DNA of 64,000 nt. Source: Blastococcus aggregatus. Its GTDB lineage: Bacteria; Actinomycetota; Actinomycetes; Mycobacteriales; Geodermatophilaceae. How positions within the stretch are numbered: the stretch's first letter is position 1; each line of letters starts with the position of its first letter. A program made the position numbers and the translations under genes. Positions 33,236-42,412 of the stretch are shown here, in pieces. Below the pieces are notes generated by a model, which saw only the letters and a list, made by a program, of their open reading frames with translations, searched no databases and was not told where the DNA came from. The stretch spans positions 248,001-312,000 of the forward strand of contig NZ_OBQI01000001.1 of assembly GCF_900221005.1 (NCBI RefSeq). Direction: 5' to 3'.

Positions 33236-34180
33236 GTGACCGACACCCTGCTCCGCTCGCTTCGCGAACGAATGCTCGACGAGTCTGAACCGCTGGCCGG
33301 GCTGCTACGGAAGTGCCTGCTGCTAGGCGCCGAGACTGGCTCCGTCACGCTGCGAGACTGGGCGCGCAAGGAACTCAATGGCTACGGCGACGAGGACGAG
33401 GTGCCGGAGTACCGACGCCTCTCGGGGGTGCCGATCTCTATGAACTCGATCAGCGGCAACACCTGGGCGACCGGCCAGACCCTCAGCCGATTCCAGCTAC
33501 CTCAAGAGGCATGGGAGTACGTTCCCGAGACGATGTCCTTCAAGCAGCCAGTTGAGGAACTCGAGCAGATGGCGGGACAGAAGTCTCTTTCCTTCAGTTC
33601 GCCGGGGTTGTCTATGGCTCAGACGATCTGGAATCGCCAACTCGGTCCGTTTCAGAGCGTCAGCGGTCTGTCCTACACGATGACGGGCTCAGTGGTGGCC
33701 GGCATGCTCGGCCAGATTCGGACCCAGTTGGTCGACATCATTGCGGACCTCACCGCCGACACCCCTATGTCGGAACTGCCCTCCAAGAGTCAGGTGGATG
33801 CCGCCGTCAGCGAGCACATCGGCGCGAGCACCGTCTACAACACAACGATCAACGCTGCCAGCGGTCCCGTCGCGATTGGCACCGACGCCCAAGCGAAAGC
33901 CGAGGGGCTCAACGTTGAAGACGTCCTGCGGCTGCTCGACGCCGTCCAGGCAGCCGTTGCGAGCGAAGTTGAAGAGGCGCACCAGGCAGAGGTCCTGGAG
34001 GCAGTGGCCGACCTCCGCGTCGCGCTGTCCAAGGAGACGCCCGAAACCGGCGAGGTCGTAAGGAAGGTCGGAAGGCTGCGCTCCCTGGGAACCAAGATCG
34101 GCGGGGCATCCATGATGGCCGCGACCGAGGGAGCGGCCTCGGCGCTCATGGAGATGGCGATGAGCGGGGCCTTTGGCTAG
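33236..34180 (+). CDS. AbiTii domain-containing protein
   Basis: 314 aa from the GTG at 33236; TAGCCT seven bases upstream could be a -10 box giving a leaderless message, and sequence before it is not protein-like. Residues about 15-60 match the AbiTii domain: LLRKCLLLGAETGS, WARKELNGYGDEDEVPEYRR. A middle part contains TVYNTTINAASGPVAIG, seen in other AbiTii proteins, and the end is helical. AbiTii names a domain first noted in lactococcal abortive-infection proteins; its mechanism is unknown to me. Part of a defence-like island cargo. Confidence 0.75.
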   Translation: MTDTLLRSLRERMLDESEPLAGLLRKCLLLGAETGSVTLRDWARKELNGYGDEDEVPEYRRLSGVPISMNSISGNTWATGQTLSRFQLPQEAWEYVPETMSFKQPVEELEQMAGQKSLSFSSPGLSMAQTIWNRQLGPFQSVSGLSYTMTGSVVAGMLGQIRTQLVDIIADLTADTPMSELPSKSQVDAAVSEHIGASTVYNTTINAASGPVAIGTDAQAKAEGLNVEDVLRLLDAVQAAVASEVEEAHQAEVLEAVADLRVALSKETPETGEVVRKVGRLRSLGTKIGGASMMAATEGAASALMEMAMSGAFG

Positions 34181-34472
34181 GTGCGTTGCGCTTTACAACA
34201 ATGTCGTCACGCGATCGTGCGGACGGTGACATGACAGGACGTCCCCGCAACCCGATTCCGTCCGGTGACGGTCGTGCGCGTCCTAGCCGCAGCCCCGCGC
34301 GACGAGCGCTGACCGGCTCGCCTACCCGGGGCTGGGCGGGAGCGGAACCGACCATCAGGGAGCCACCTGAGCGAGCCCCACCTCAAGAGCCCTTTGGCCG
34401 TCGTGCGCGCAGATTAGGTTGGTCTCGTCGCACCAGCTGTCTCGCGTCTAGCCAGGACTCTAGGGACTCCAG

Positions 34473-37400
34473 ATGAGCATCAGACTCACGGGCACTGACC
34501 TCAACCAGTGGTCAGGGCGGAGGTCGGCGCAGGGCGAGCTGCCTGCCGTTGTTCGTCAACTCATCATGGCAACGGCACAGCCGGCGCGGATCGTCTTCCC
34601 TGCCGACGAAGGAATCGCTAGGCCAGGCTTGGACGGCATCCTGACCGTCACCGGCGACGTGGGGCCGTTCGTACCGAGCGGCAAGTCGGTCTGGGAAGCG
34701 AGCACCAACGCCAACCCGAAGGGGAAGGCCAGCGACGACTACAACAAGCGGACGAGTCAGACTCCCGCGGACGCGCGCACGACTAAGACCTTCGTGTTCG
34801 TCACCAGCCGCTCGTGGCCCGACGCCGCCAGCTGGGTGGAGGAAGTCACCGAACTCCGCGACGGCTGGAAGCAGATCCGCGTCATCGAAGCTGAGGACCT
34901 CGCCACCTGGCTTAGCACATGCCCGGGCGTGCACGAGTGGCTGGCTGAGCACCTGTACCGCCCGACCGGGCTGGTCAGCCTGGAGCGCTGGTTCACGCGA
35001 TGGTCATCGCTCACCGCTCCCGAGACTCCGGCAGCGCTGCTGCTCGCGGGCCGCCGCGACGACGCCGTCGCCCTGCTCAACGATCTGGACGGGCAGCCCA
35101 CCGCGATCGAACGATGCGCCGCCAGCGTCGAGGAAGTCGTCGCTTTCCTTGCTGCCACTCTGACGCTAGGCCCGGGACCCGACCCGGAGGCCCTGCGCGA
35201 GGACGCTGGCGCGGCCCCGCCAGTAGATGAGGTCGATGCGTTCGAGGACTTCGAGGGGTCAGCGATCACGCTCAACCGCGCACACGAGCGTTACGAACTC
35301 GAGGCTGTGCTGGCACGCACAGTGGTAATCGAGAACGAGGACGCCTGGCGACGGTGGAGCCTGCACGAGCAGCCGCAACTCCTGGTCCCGCTGTTCTACC
35401 CCGACTCGGTGCAGGAGGCAGTCGGCGCCGGCCACCACGTCGTTCTGCCGCGTGTCGCGCGGGACGGAAACGAACCCGACCTCCTGACCCCGCTCGGAAT
35501 CGACGCTGCCCGCACTGCATGGACTAACGCCGGAGTCGACTTCCGCCTGGCTGACGAGTTCGCCGGTGCGTCCCGGCGCAACCTGCGGTCGCTGCGTCGT
35601 CGCATCGCGAGGCACCGCCGCCATCGCGTTCCGGAATGGGCCTCCGGACCGTCGGCCTCCCTGCTGGCGACCCTCCTGCTCGCAGGTGGTTGGAATACCA
35701 ACGCGGAAGGCGACCTAGACGTCGTACTCGCGCTCACCGAGCGCAGGACCTGGCGCTCCCTAGCCCGAGACCTCACGCCGCTTACTTCCGGTGACGACCC
35801 GCCCCTGTCGGAACTCGACAAGCAGTGGACGTTCGTCGACATCGTCGACGCGTGGGATGCCATCGGCGGCAACCTGGCTGCCGAAGACCTCGAACTATTC
35901 ATGCAACAAGCCGTCCCGGTCCTCACTGAGATCGACCCGGCGCTCCATCTCGTGGGTAAGGAGCGGATCGCATTCTCCATCGACCCGGACCGACCGCGGC
36001 GCCGTTACTCGGGCACCCTTCGCGAGGGAGTCGCGGCAACTCTCGCCGCACTCGGCTCCATCGCTGGCGACCGACGAATCGGCGGAGAGCTGACCGGGTC
36101 GACCGTGGCCAGTCGTGTCGTCCGAGACCTGCTCGACGACGCGGACGCCAACCGCTGGCTCACCCTGAGCGGCCGGCTCCCGCTCCTCGCCGAGGCCGCT
36201 CCCGACGTCTTCCTCGACGCGGTGGAGAAATCACTGCGCCAGCCCGGCCCGGCCGTCATGGCGCTCTTCAATGAGACCGACGACGGGTTCGGACAGCAGC
36301 GGAGTCACCATTCTCCGCTGCTGTGGGCTCTCGAGACGCTGGCGTTCTCACCCGCGCACGTCGCGCGAGTCACCACCGTTCTGGCCAGACTGACCGACTT
36401 GGACCCCGGCGGACGGCTGATGAACCGCCCCCTGGACTCGCTGGTCGCGATCCTTCACCTGCGCATACCGCAGGGGGCTATCGACGCCACGAACCGTCTG
36501 CCCGTGATCGACAGCGTCCGTCGCACCTCCCAGGCTGTGGCGGTCCGCATGATGAGCAAGCTCGTCAAGGCCAGCACCGCAGGCATGATCCTCCGCAGCG
36601 GACCCCGCTACCGGGAATGGCCAACGCCGCGGCACCACTCGACATACCCCGAGATGGTCGATGCCGTCGATGGCATCACCGAGCGGCTTCTGCAGGACAC
36701 TGCGGACGGCGGTGACGCCAGCCGATGGACGACCCTGGCGGACCTCATCGGTCGCATCACGCCGCAAGGTCGCGCCAAGGTCGTCAACGCCCTCACCCAG
36801 AATTGGGAGGCCATCGACTCAGCCGTGCGGGCCGAGATCACCAAGACGGTCCACCAGATCGCCGACCGACACCGCCGATTTCCCGAAGCGGCATGGTCGA
36901 TGGACGCCGACGGCATCGCTGAACTCGACGCGTTCCTCGACGCGCACGGCGCCGTGGTCGAGCAGAACAGCACGCTCTTCAGCTGGTGGCCCAAGGAAGT
37001 CGACATGGCCACCGAAGAGGGACGCCAAGAGCTGCAGCGCCGCCGCGTTGAAGCCGTTACGGAGCTCCTCGGCGAGGGCGTAGACGCCATCAGTCGACTC
37101 GCCCACGACGTCGAGCACCCCCGCAGCGTCGGCAACGCCGTCGCCCATGCGACCACCGACCTAGACGAAACGGTCCTGGCCTTCCTGGACAGCGAGGACC
37201 CCAAGATCAGGGAAGTCGCCTACGGGCTCATCTGGGTCCGTGCGCAGTCCCGCGACTGGCTCGACGAGACTGTGCGTAAGCGACCCAACCAGGCTGGACG
37301 GCTTCTGCTCATTCTCGACGCCACAGATGACGTCCTGGACCTCGTGGACACCTTCACTGAGGACCAGAGACAGCTGTACTGGAGTCAGGTCGACCCGGTC

Positions 37401-38315
37401 TGCGGGGCGCGTGCGGCGGTCGAGCGGTTCACGGAAGGGCTCATCGCGGCGGACAGGCCCTTCAGCGCCATCGACGCTGTGGGGTTGCGGCAGGACGAGC
37501 CGCCGTCGAGCGAACTCGTACTGAAAACCCTCAGTGCGCCGCTCACTCGCAGAACGGCCGAGAGCCCGCAGGTGCTCACGTCAGCCGAATACATCATCGG
37601 TCGGCTGCTCGACCAGCTCGAGGAGGCCGGCGTCGGGACCGACGACCTCACGACCCTGGAGTGGTTCTACCTGCCGCTGCTCGCCAACGAACGTTTGCCC
37701 CGGGCGCTTCATCAGAGGCTGGCGGATGACCCGGAGTTCTTCGCCGAGGTGGTCAGCCACATGTACCAGCCCGACCCGCCCACCGACGAAGAGGTCGCCG
37801 CGGGCGATGTGCCGGAGGACGAGTATCAGTTCAGCGACGCGTGCTGGCAGCTCATGCAGGATTGGCGTGAGCCGCTCCCGGGCGCGCGCTACGGGGGTTC
37901 ACCGGACCCCGATCTGATGCACGCATGGGTCCGCCGCGTCCGGGAAGAACTCGCGGAGCGCAACCGCACTGGCATCGCATCACTGGCCATCGGCGACGCT
38001 CTCGCCGGTCGTACGACCGATGAAGACGGGGTTTGGCCGTCCCTCGCCGTGAGGACAGTCCTCGAACGCGAGCAGGACTCGAGGCTGGAAGAACAGCTCG
38101 CGATCGCGAGAATGAACCAGCGTGGTGTGACGGTTCGTGGGGTCTACGACGGCGGCCGCCAGGAGCGGAAACTTGCGGAGAAGTACCGCACGTGGGCGGA
38201 TCGGGTTCGCGACCAATGGCCCCGCACCGGGATGCTGCTGGACCTCATCGTGAAGTCCTGCGAAGCTGATGCCCGGCGACAGGACGGGAGTGCGCAACGC
38301 CAGTTGCGACGCTGA
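34473..38315 (+). CDS. 1280-aa uncharacterised island protein, probable defence factor
   Basis: No whole-length family is recognised. The N terminus (about 50-95) has PGLDGILTV, then VPSGKSVWEAS and KASDDYNKR; the spacing of D54, E75 and a following Lys resembles a restriction-endonuclease-like core. FVFVTSRSWPDAASW follows near 105. The middle (about 190-330) has LLLAGRRDDAVALLNDL and GAGHHVVLPRVA, and the rest (about 400-1250) is long helical repeat-like sequence. No Walker A motif is seen, so it is not an obvious NTPase. GC content is near that of the host. A large standalone gene between an AbiTii gene and DarTG, it is a good candidate for a new anti-phage protein. Confidence 0.7.
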   Translation: MSIRLTGTDLNQWSGRRSAQGELPAVVRQLIMATAQPARIVFPADEGIARPGLDGILTVTGDVGPFVPSGKSVWEASTNANPKGKASDDYNKRTSQTPADARTTKTFVFVTSRSWPDAASWVEEVTELRDGWKQIRVIEAEDLATWLSTCPGVHEWLAEHLYRPTGLVSLERWFTRWSSLTAPETPAALLLAGRRDDAVALLNDLDGQPTAIERCAASVEEVVAFLAATLTLGPGPDPEALREDAGAAPPVDEVDAFEDFEGSAITLNRAHERYELEAVLARTVVIENEDAWRRWSLHEQPQLLVPLFYPDSVQEAVGAGHHVVLPRVARDGNEPDLLTPLGIDAARTAWTNAGVDFRLADEFAGASRRNLRSLRRRIARHRRHRVPEWASGPSASLLATLLLAGGWNTNAEGDLDVVLALTERRTWRSLARDLTPLTSGDDPPLSELDKQWTFVDIVDAWDAIGGNLAAEDLELFMQQAVPVLTEIDPALHLVGKERIAFSIDPDRPRRRYSGTLREGVAATLAALGSIAGDRRIGGELTGSTVASRVVRDLLDDADANRWLTLSGRLPLLAEAAPDVFLDAVEKSLRQPGPAVMALFNETDDGFGQQRSHHSPLLWALETLAFSPAHVARVTTVLARLTDLDPGGRLMNRPLDSLVAILHLRIPQGAIDATNRLPVIDSVRRTSQAVAVRMMSKLVKASTAGMILRSGPRYREWPTPRHHSTYPEMVDAVDGITERLLQDTADGGDASRWTTLADLIGRITPQGRAKVVNALTQNWEAIDSAVRAEITKTVHQIADRHRRFPEAAWSMDADGIAELDAFLDAHGAVVEQNSTLFSWWPKEVDMATEEGRQELQRRRVEAVTELLGEGVDAISRLAHDVEHPRSVGNAVAHATTDLDETVLAFLDSEDPKIREVAYGLIWVRAQSRDWLDETVRKRPNQAGRLLLILDATDDVLDLVDTFTEDQRQLYWSQVDPVCGARAAVERFTEGLIAADRPFSAIDAVGLRQDEPPSSELVLKTLSAPLTRRTAESPQVLTSAEYIIGRLLDQLEEAGVGTDDLTTLEWFYLPLLANERLPRALHQRLADDPEFFAEVVSHMYQPDPPTDEEVAAGDVPEDEYQFSDACWQLMQDWREPLPGARYGGSPDPDLMHAWVRRVREELAERNRTGIASLAIGDALAGRTTDEDGVWPSLAVRTVLEREQDSRLEEQLAIARMNQRGVTVRGVYDGGRQERKLAEKYRTWADRVRDQWPRTGMLLDLIVKSCEADARRQDGSAQRQLRR

Positions 38316-38350
38316 ACACGAAACAACTGAAAGCGAGTGGACAGGCACGA

Positions 38351-38545
38351 TGCGGGGCCATCGTCGCGATCGGCCGCTCGATCCTGGTGATCATTTGGGC
38401 GCTGCTCTCAGGCACCGACGCACAGTTCATCGACCTCAGCCCGGGCTACTACGCCACCCGCAACAACCCCGAGCGCAAGGCCCGGCACCACATCCGCGAG
38501 CTCCAGCCCCTCGGCTACTCAGTCACCCTCAACCCCGCGGCGTGA
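38351..38545 (+). pseudogene. IS110-family transposase remnant (C terminus only)
   Basis: The frame encodes AIGRSILVIIWALLSG, then FIDLSPGYYATRNNPERK and LQPLGYSVTLNPAA before a stop. This is the typical C-terminal end of IS110-family transposases (about 60 residues). The catalytic DEDD and most of the protein are missing, and no terminal structures are evident. It begins almost directly after the 1280-aa gene, marking an old insertion in the island. Confidence 0.75.
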
Positions 38546-38625
38546 CCGAGGTTGCGGGATTTTCGGATTGGCCGCCCTCAGGGACGGTCCCCAGCCACCT
38601 CGGCTGACTCGCGCATGGCCGGACT

Positions 38626-39047
38626 TCACACCTGTCGTTCGCTCCTGGCCTTGATCCCCTCGGCCTCGGCGGTCAGATAGCGAGCAGTGAGGCGGCGGTA
38701 GAACCGTCCCATCACCACGCCCACGGGCCCGGCCTGTTCCACCGCCAGCGTCACGCGCGTGCGAGTGCCGAGGTCTCGAGCAGGTGCCGAGCGGTAGTGC
38801 GGACGCCCGGGCCGGTGGCCATCCAGGTGAATGAGCGGCTCGGCTCGAGTTCGGTGACCACGTACTCGGTCGGGGGGATCCGGGGCTGCTCCACCCGGAC
38901 CCGGGACCCGACGGCGAGCGGTCCATCGTCCAGGCATCGAACCGAGGTCACCGTCGCCGCCCACTCCGGCCACCGCTCGACCTCGCGCAGCACCTCCCAG
39001 ACCTGCTCGACCGGGGCCTCGACGTCGATCCTGGTGCCCTCCTCCAC
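38626..39047 (-). pseudogene. SRPBCC (polyketide cyclase/START-like) gene with frameshift
   Basis: The first part, 39047 to about 38767, encodes DVEAPVEQVWEVLREVERWP and later PSRSFTWMATGPGVRTTARH, a clear SRPBCC lipid-binding fold. That frame stops early at 38751. The remaining C-terminal part (GTRTRVTLAVEQAGPVGVVM, RFYRRLTARYLTAEAEGIK) continues in another frame to 38626. A single missing G near 38767 would restore one 140-aa protein. It is either a pseudogene or a sequencing error. Confidence 0.78.
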
Positions 39048-39376
39048 CGGCCCATCCTGCTCCTCATCGCTACTGGAGATGGACCAAGATCAAGTGCCAC
39101 ACACGTCTTGCATCTGAGGTAGAGGGACTCGTTGTGACGGATAGGCAAGCAACAAGCAGACGCATCACCCCGCCCCTCGTCCGCCCATCCTCTCCGTCGC
39201 CGAGTGCCTATACCGGCAGGTGGCAGGCATCCGCGACGCCCAGATTGCCCGCGCCATCGTCGCCACGCATAGCGCGGCCGCCCGAGAACACGCTGGTGCG
39301 GTCCTCATCGACCGCTGCGCGGTAAGCCTGGCGGCGTGTCGACGCGGCGTCAGGACCACTGGTTCACTTTCACGGT
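39048..39376. other. Island gap with no recognised gene
   Basis: About 330 bases between the broken SRPBCC gene and darG. Short open frames occur on both strands; one reads AGIRDAQIARAIVATHSAAA, which is protein-like in composition but has no start context and no family I recognise. It may be a degraded remnant. Confidence 0.4.
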
Positions 39377-40417
39377 TCAGCCTTCGGCTTCGATCAATCC
39401 GGTCGCATGTAGTCGCTTGAGCGCCTTCGTGATGTGGGCCTTAGTGAAGATCTGACCCTTCCTCGGGGTCCACTCCTGGACGTACCGCACGACGGCCTCA
39501 ACGTCGCTCGTCCCGAGGTCGCGGACGGCCCAGTGCGTTGTGGCGAGCAGTTCCAGGCCGTACGGAGTCTCGTAGCCACGAACGATCTCAGCAACGGACC
39601 GCACGGCGGCGGCTGCCGTCGCATCGCTACTCAGGTGTTCAGCCGCACGCTCGGCCGCCTCGGGAAGGAGGTGCAGCGCCATCTGACTGTTGCGGTCTCC
39701 GTAACCTCGCAGGTAATGACCTTCTAGAGCTTGCAGCGCGTGGTTCAGGTTGTCGGCGTAGGGACCGAACTGGTGCTTGACGAAGTTCAACTTCATGCCG
39801 AAGCCCGAGGCCTGCAAGAAGTACGCCAACTTCTGCGCCTCGATGGAAGTCAGTCGGTAATCAGGCACCAGGTACTGACCTAACACTGCGATCATCGCAG
39901 CTCGGCGGTCTGTCAAAGCGGGGGGCTTTGTGGCGATAAGCATCTCGTCGTTAGCGGGTGTGCCGTCAGGAGCATGGAGGAAGACGCGGACTTCCGGCAC
40001 CTGCGCGAGGGCCTCACGGATCATGGGCTCGACCACGTGCCAGTCCAGCCCGCCGTTGCCACAGCCGAGCGGAGGGATCGCAACGGACTCAATTTTGTAA
40101 TCGACAAGTGCCCGAACAAGGTCCTCAAGTCCGCTCTCGATGTCTTCGAGGCGCGACTTTCCCTTCCAATGCCGCTTGGTAGGAAAGTTGATAATGAAGC
40201 GCGCCGAGCCGCCCAAGACACCCGTCTCGTGGACGAACATCCGTCCCGGCACAACCTCGCCTCGCTTGCAGGCAGCGACGTAGGCCTTATAGTTCTCCGG
40301 GTAAGCGTTCTTGAACTGCAGGGCAATACCCTTGCCCATAACACCGACGGTATTGACAGTGTTGACCAGGGCCTCAGCGTCCGAAGCCAGCAGGTTGCCA
40401 GTTCCCGGCTCGATCAC
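39377..40417 (-). CDS. darG: DarG macrodomain antitoxin (DNA ADP-ribosylglycohydrolase)
   Basis: 346 aa, GTG start with GAGGAT upstream. The N-terminal macrodomain (about 1-155) has LVNTVNTVGVMGKGIALQFK's hallmark substrate loop and IPPLGCGNGGLDW. The C-terminal domain (about 165-340, QKLAYFLQASGFGMKLNF, HQFGPYADNL) is the DarG-specific region that also binds the toxin. DarG removes the ADP-ribose that DarT puts on thymidines in single-stranded DNA. It lies 13 bases after darT on the same strand, the standard order. The pair acts as toxin-antitoxin and anti-phage defence. Confidence 0.92.
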   Translation of the reverse strand: MIEPGTGNLLASDAEALVNTVNTVGVMGKGIALQFKNAYPENYKAYVAACKRGEVVPGRMFVHETGVLGGSARFIINFPTKRHWKGKSRLEDIESGLEDLVRALVDYKIESVAIPPLGCGNGGLDWHVVEPMIREALAQVPEVRVFLHAPDGTPANDEMLIATKPPALTDRRAAMIAVLGQYLVPDYRLTSIEAQKLAYFLQASGFGMKLNFVKHQFGPYADNLNHALQALEGHYLRGYGDRNSQMALHLLPEAAERAAEHLSSDATAAAAVRSVAEIVRGYETPYGLELLATTHWAVRDLGTSDVEAVVRYVQEWTPRKGQIFTKAHITKALKRLHATGLIEAEG

Positions 40418-40430
40418 GACGATATCCTCA

Positions 40431-41054
40431 TCAGTAGTACCAGTCTCGCTTAACCGCGACAGACGGTTGATGTGCCACGCCCTCCAGCGCTTTCTGCACT
40501 AGGGCGGAGCATGCCGTCGTGGGGGTGGCGATGCCCCGAACGCGTTCCCAGGGCACACTGTGGAGCGCCAAGAACTCCGACTGCTTCTTGCGCTTCGTCT
40601 CGTCAGTCGGGTCGTAGTAAGACCCCCACTGGCGAGTCTCGATGCACTCCCAATCGAGTTGGGACAGGTCCGTCACGTCGTTGAAGAAGTTGGTGAAGTC
40701 CATGATCGCGTGCCCGTCGGTGAAGACACACTCCTGGTCGGCCATGAGGTCCTCAGCCCGCAGAACGAGATGCACGATGCCGCTCTGCCCGTCGGACACG
40801 GTGCCAACGTTGCCCTGGTTGATCGTGTACAGCATCGGCGACCTAGGAGCGAAGTAGAAGGGCACGTAGTCCGCGAGCGTCCCTCCCGGCGCGCAGGGCA
40901 CGGGAGTCTCAGCGCGACGCTGCTTGATCCCCATGTGCGCAATGCTCTGATGGCCCAGACCGGCGTCCATGACCGCGTTGTCGCTGAGCAGTCCGTGCTC
41001 AGCGATGCTGGCCAGGTTCTCGACATGTGTGATGTGGAAGATCCGCGTCGGCAC
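40431..41054 (-). CDS. darT: DarT DNA thymidine ADP-ribosyltransferase toxin
   Basis: 207 aa, GTG start with AAGGAGGGGG upstream. DarT features: RIFHITHVENLASIAEHGLL at the N terminus (NAD pocket), YFAPRSPMLYTI near 67-78 and the catalytic Glu160 in KKQSEFLALHSVPW. DarT uses NAD+ to ADP-ribosylate thymidine in single-stranded DNA, blocking replication; after phage infection this stops phage DNA synthesis. All key motifs look intact. The upstream gap to 41434 should contain its promoter. Confidence 0.93.
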   Translation of the reverse strand: MPTRIFHITHVENLASIAEHGLLSDNAVMDAGLGHQSIAHMGIKQRRAETPVPCAPGGTLADYVPFYFAPRSPMLYTINQGNVGTVSDGQSGIVHLVLRAEDLMADQECVFTDGHAIMDFTNFFNDVTDLSQLDWECIETRQWGSYYDPTDETKRKKQSEFLALHSVPWERVRGIATPTTACSALVQKALEGVAHQPSVAVKRDWYY

Positions 41055-41433
41055 CGTACCCCCTCCTTCCGCTGCCGAGACCCTAGGTCCGGCGACCGAC
41101 AGTTCTAGCCCGCTCGAGGTCTACGGCCACCTCCGCGCGACGGCCGTCGCCGGCTCATACGCCGAATGAACAGGCCGCAGAGGGCTGGTCTGGCCGCAGT
41201 CATTGACAGTCGAGGCCCCGGGATCGGACCGTTCCCCGAGGAAGCTCTGAGGGGACAAGGACCCACTGACTGCTCCTACGGGCTGACTTCCGACATGGCC
41301 ACGGTACCGAGTGATGCCCGCCGCCCTTCTCCTACCGGAGAGCAGTCAAGATCAACTGGACCAAGCTCATGCACCCGGGGTCTGCCGACGGGTGGTGACG
41401 GGTTCCCTGGAGACTTGTCCGGAGCCTGACGGC
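41055..41433. other. Divergent intergenic region between darT and the Zn-ribbon gene
   Basis: About 380 bases. It must hold promoters for both directions. A TTGACA-like hexamer occurs near 41200 without a convincing -10. Open frames here have no family resemblance. I see no gene. Confidence 0.45.
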
Positions 41434-41919
41434 ATGGGAACCAGCGGCAGCCCCGACGACCGATCGCGGCGGCGGGACCGAGAGCGGCAACGGCGTCAGC
41501 AAGCCCAGCGGACGACGCCGAAGAGTCCCTCAGACCCGGGCGCAGCGGACGTGCACGGTCCCGAACGGAGAACCGCGGCGACGGCCTGCGGGTGGTGCGG
41601 TGGGCCCATCACGCCCGGAAGTCGGGGGCCGATCCCGAAGTGGTGCTCGGCCACCTGCCGGCACCGGGCGTGGGAGCAGGCCAGGGCCGCTGCCTCCGGC
41701 CGGTCCGCCGTGAAGCTCGTCGAGCGTCGCGTAGAGGTCCAGGTTCCTCTCGTGCCCAGCCGCCGCGACTGGCCGCGGCTGCTCGGCGAGCTCGCCGACC
41801 AGCTGAACGACGGGCGGGTCTACGACCGCGACCTTCCCGCACTGGCGCGGGCACTCCAGCCCGTACTGGAGGCCTACCGGAGACGCGCGCGCCTCACCGG
41901 CGCCTTCGACGTGCGCTGA
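41434..41919 (+). CDS. Small Zn-ribbon protein of actinobacterial integrative elements
   Basis: 161 aa from the ATG at 41434 (GGAG upstream). A charged Arg/Gln-rich N terminus is followed by a zinc-ribbon-like segment, CGWCGGPI then PKWCSATCRHRAW (four Cys plus His, about 53-80), then helical sequence with RRDWPRLLGELADQL. Similar small proteins occur near excisionase and integrase genes in actinobacterial integrated plasmids, in my recollection; their function is unknown. A DNA-binding or regulatory role in excision is inference. Confidence 0.62.
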   Translation: MGTSGSPDDRSRRRDRERQRRQQAQRTTPKSPSDPGAADVHGPERRTAATACGWCGGPITPGSRGPIPKWCSATCRHRAWEQARAAASGRSAVKLVERRVEVQVPLVPSRRDWPRLLGELADQLNDGRVYDRDLPALARALQPVLEAYRRRARLTGAFDVR

Positions 41920-41936
41920 ACCCGAAGCTCCAGGAA

Positions 41937-42021
41937 GTCTCCAGTCGGCAGGAGGCCGACGCGGGAGTCTCCAGTCGGCCGCGGCCAGTACTCGGCCGCG
42001 GCACTCGCTGAGGACTGGAGA
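41937..42021. repeat. Iterated 13-bp sites upstream of the excisionase gene
   Basis: GTCTCCAGTCGGC occurs at 41937-41949 and 41967-41979, exactly 30 bases apart. A reversed partial copy (GACTGGAGA) lies at 42013-42021. The regular spacing before the xis gene suggests a control site for the excision genes. Confidence 0.5.
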
Positions 42022-42095
42022 TGTTCGGCAGGCCGCTCCCCCACCGTCGTGCGCAAGCCTCCGCCTAGCACGCGACTAATTCGGGAGATGTCGAC

Positions 42096-42338
42096 ATGGG
42101 TGATCCTGAGCCGCTCCGGGACGTCATGGCCGCCGACCGTCTGCTTCTCACGCCCGAAGAGGCGGCGAGTGTTCTGCGCGTCGGTCGCACGACCGTGTAC
42201 GCGCTCATGAAGAGCGGAGATCTGCGCCCTGTGCACATCGGCCGCAGCTGCCGGATCTCCCAGGCAGAGCTCGACCGCTACGTCCGCCGGCTCGAGGCTG
42301 CCCCGCTCCGTCCGCATCCCTCCCCTGATGCCGCGTGA
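42096..42338 (+). CDS. Excisionase-like helix-turn-helix protein
   Basis: 80 aa with GGGAGAT upstream of the ATG. LLLTPEEAASVLRVGRTTVY and HIGRSCRISQAELDRYV form the MerR-like winged helix of the excisionase (HTH_17) family. It lies 74 bases before the integrase on the same strand, the usual xis-int arrangement. It should bend attachment-site DNA and favour excision, and may also repress the operon. Confidence 0.85.
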   Translation: MGDPEPLRDVMAADRLLLTPEEAASVLRVGRTTVYALMKSGDLRPVHIGRSCRISQAELDRYVRRLEAAPLRPHPSPDAA

Positions 42339-42412
42339 ATCCACAGCGCGTCTGGCCCTTATCTCAGCGCCCCAGGACACTCAGCCTCCTGAAGAGCGCC
42401 GAGGGGTAGCGG

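Noticed and set aside
34186-34476. 96-codon frame between the AbiTii and 1280-aa genes
   Set aside because: Arg/Pro/Ser-rich translation, no ribosome site and overlap with the start of the next gene; treated as non-coding.
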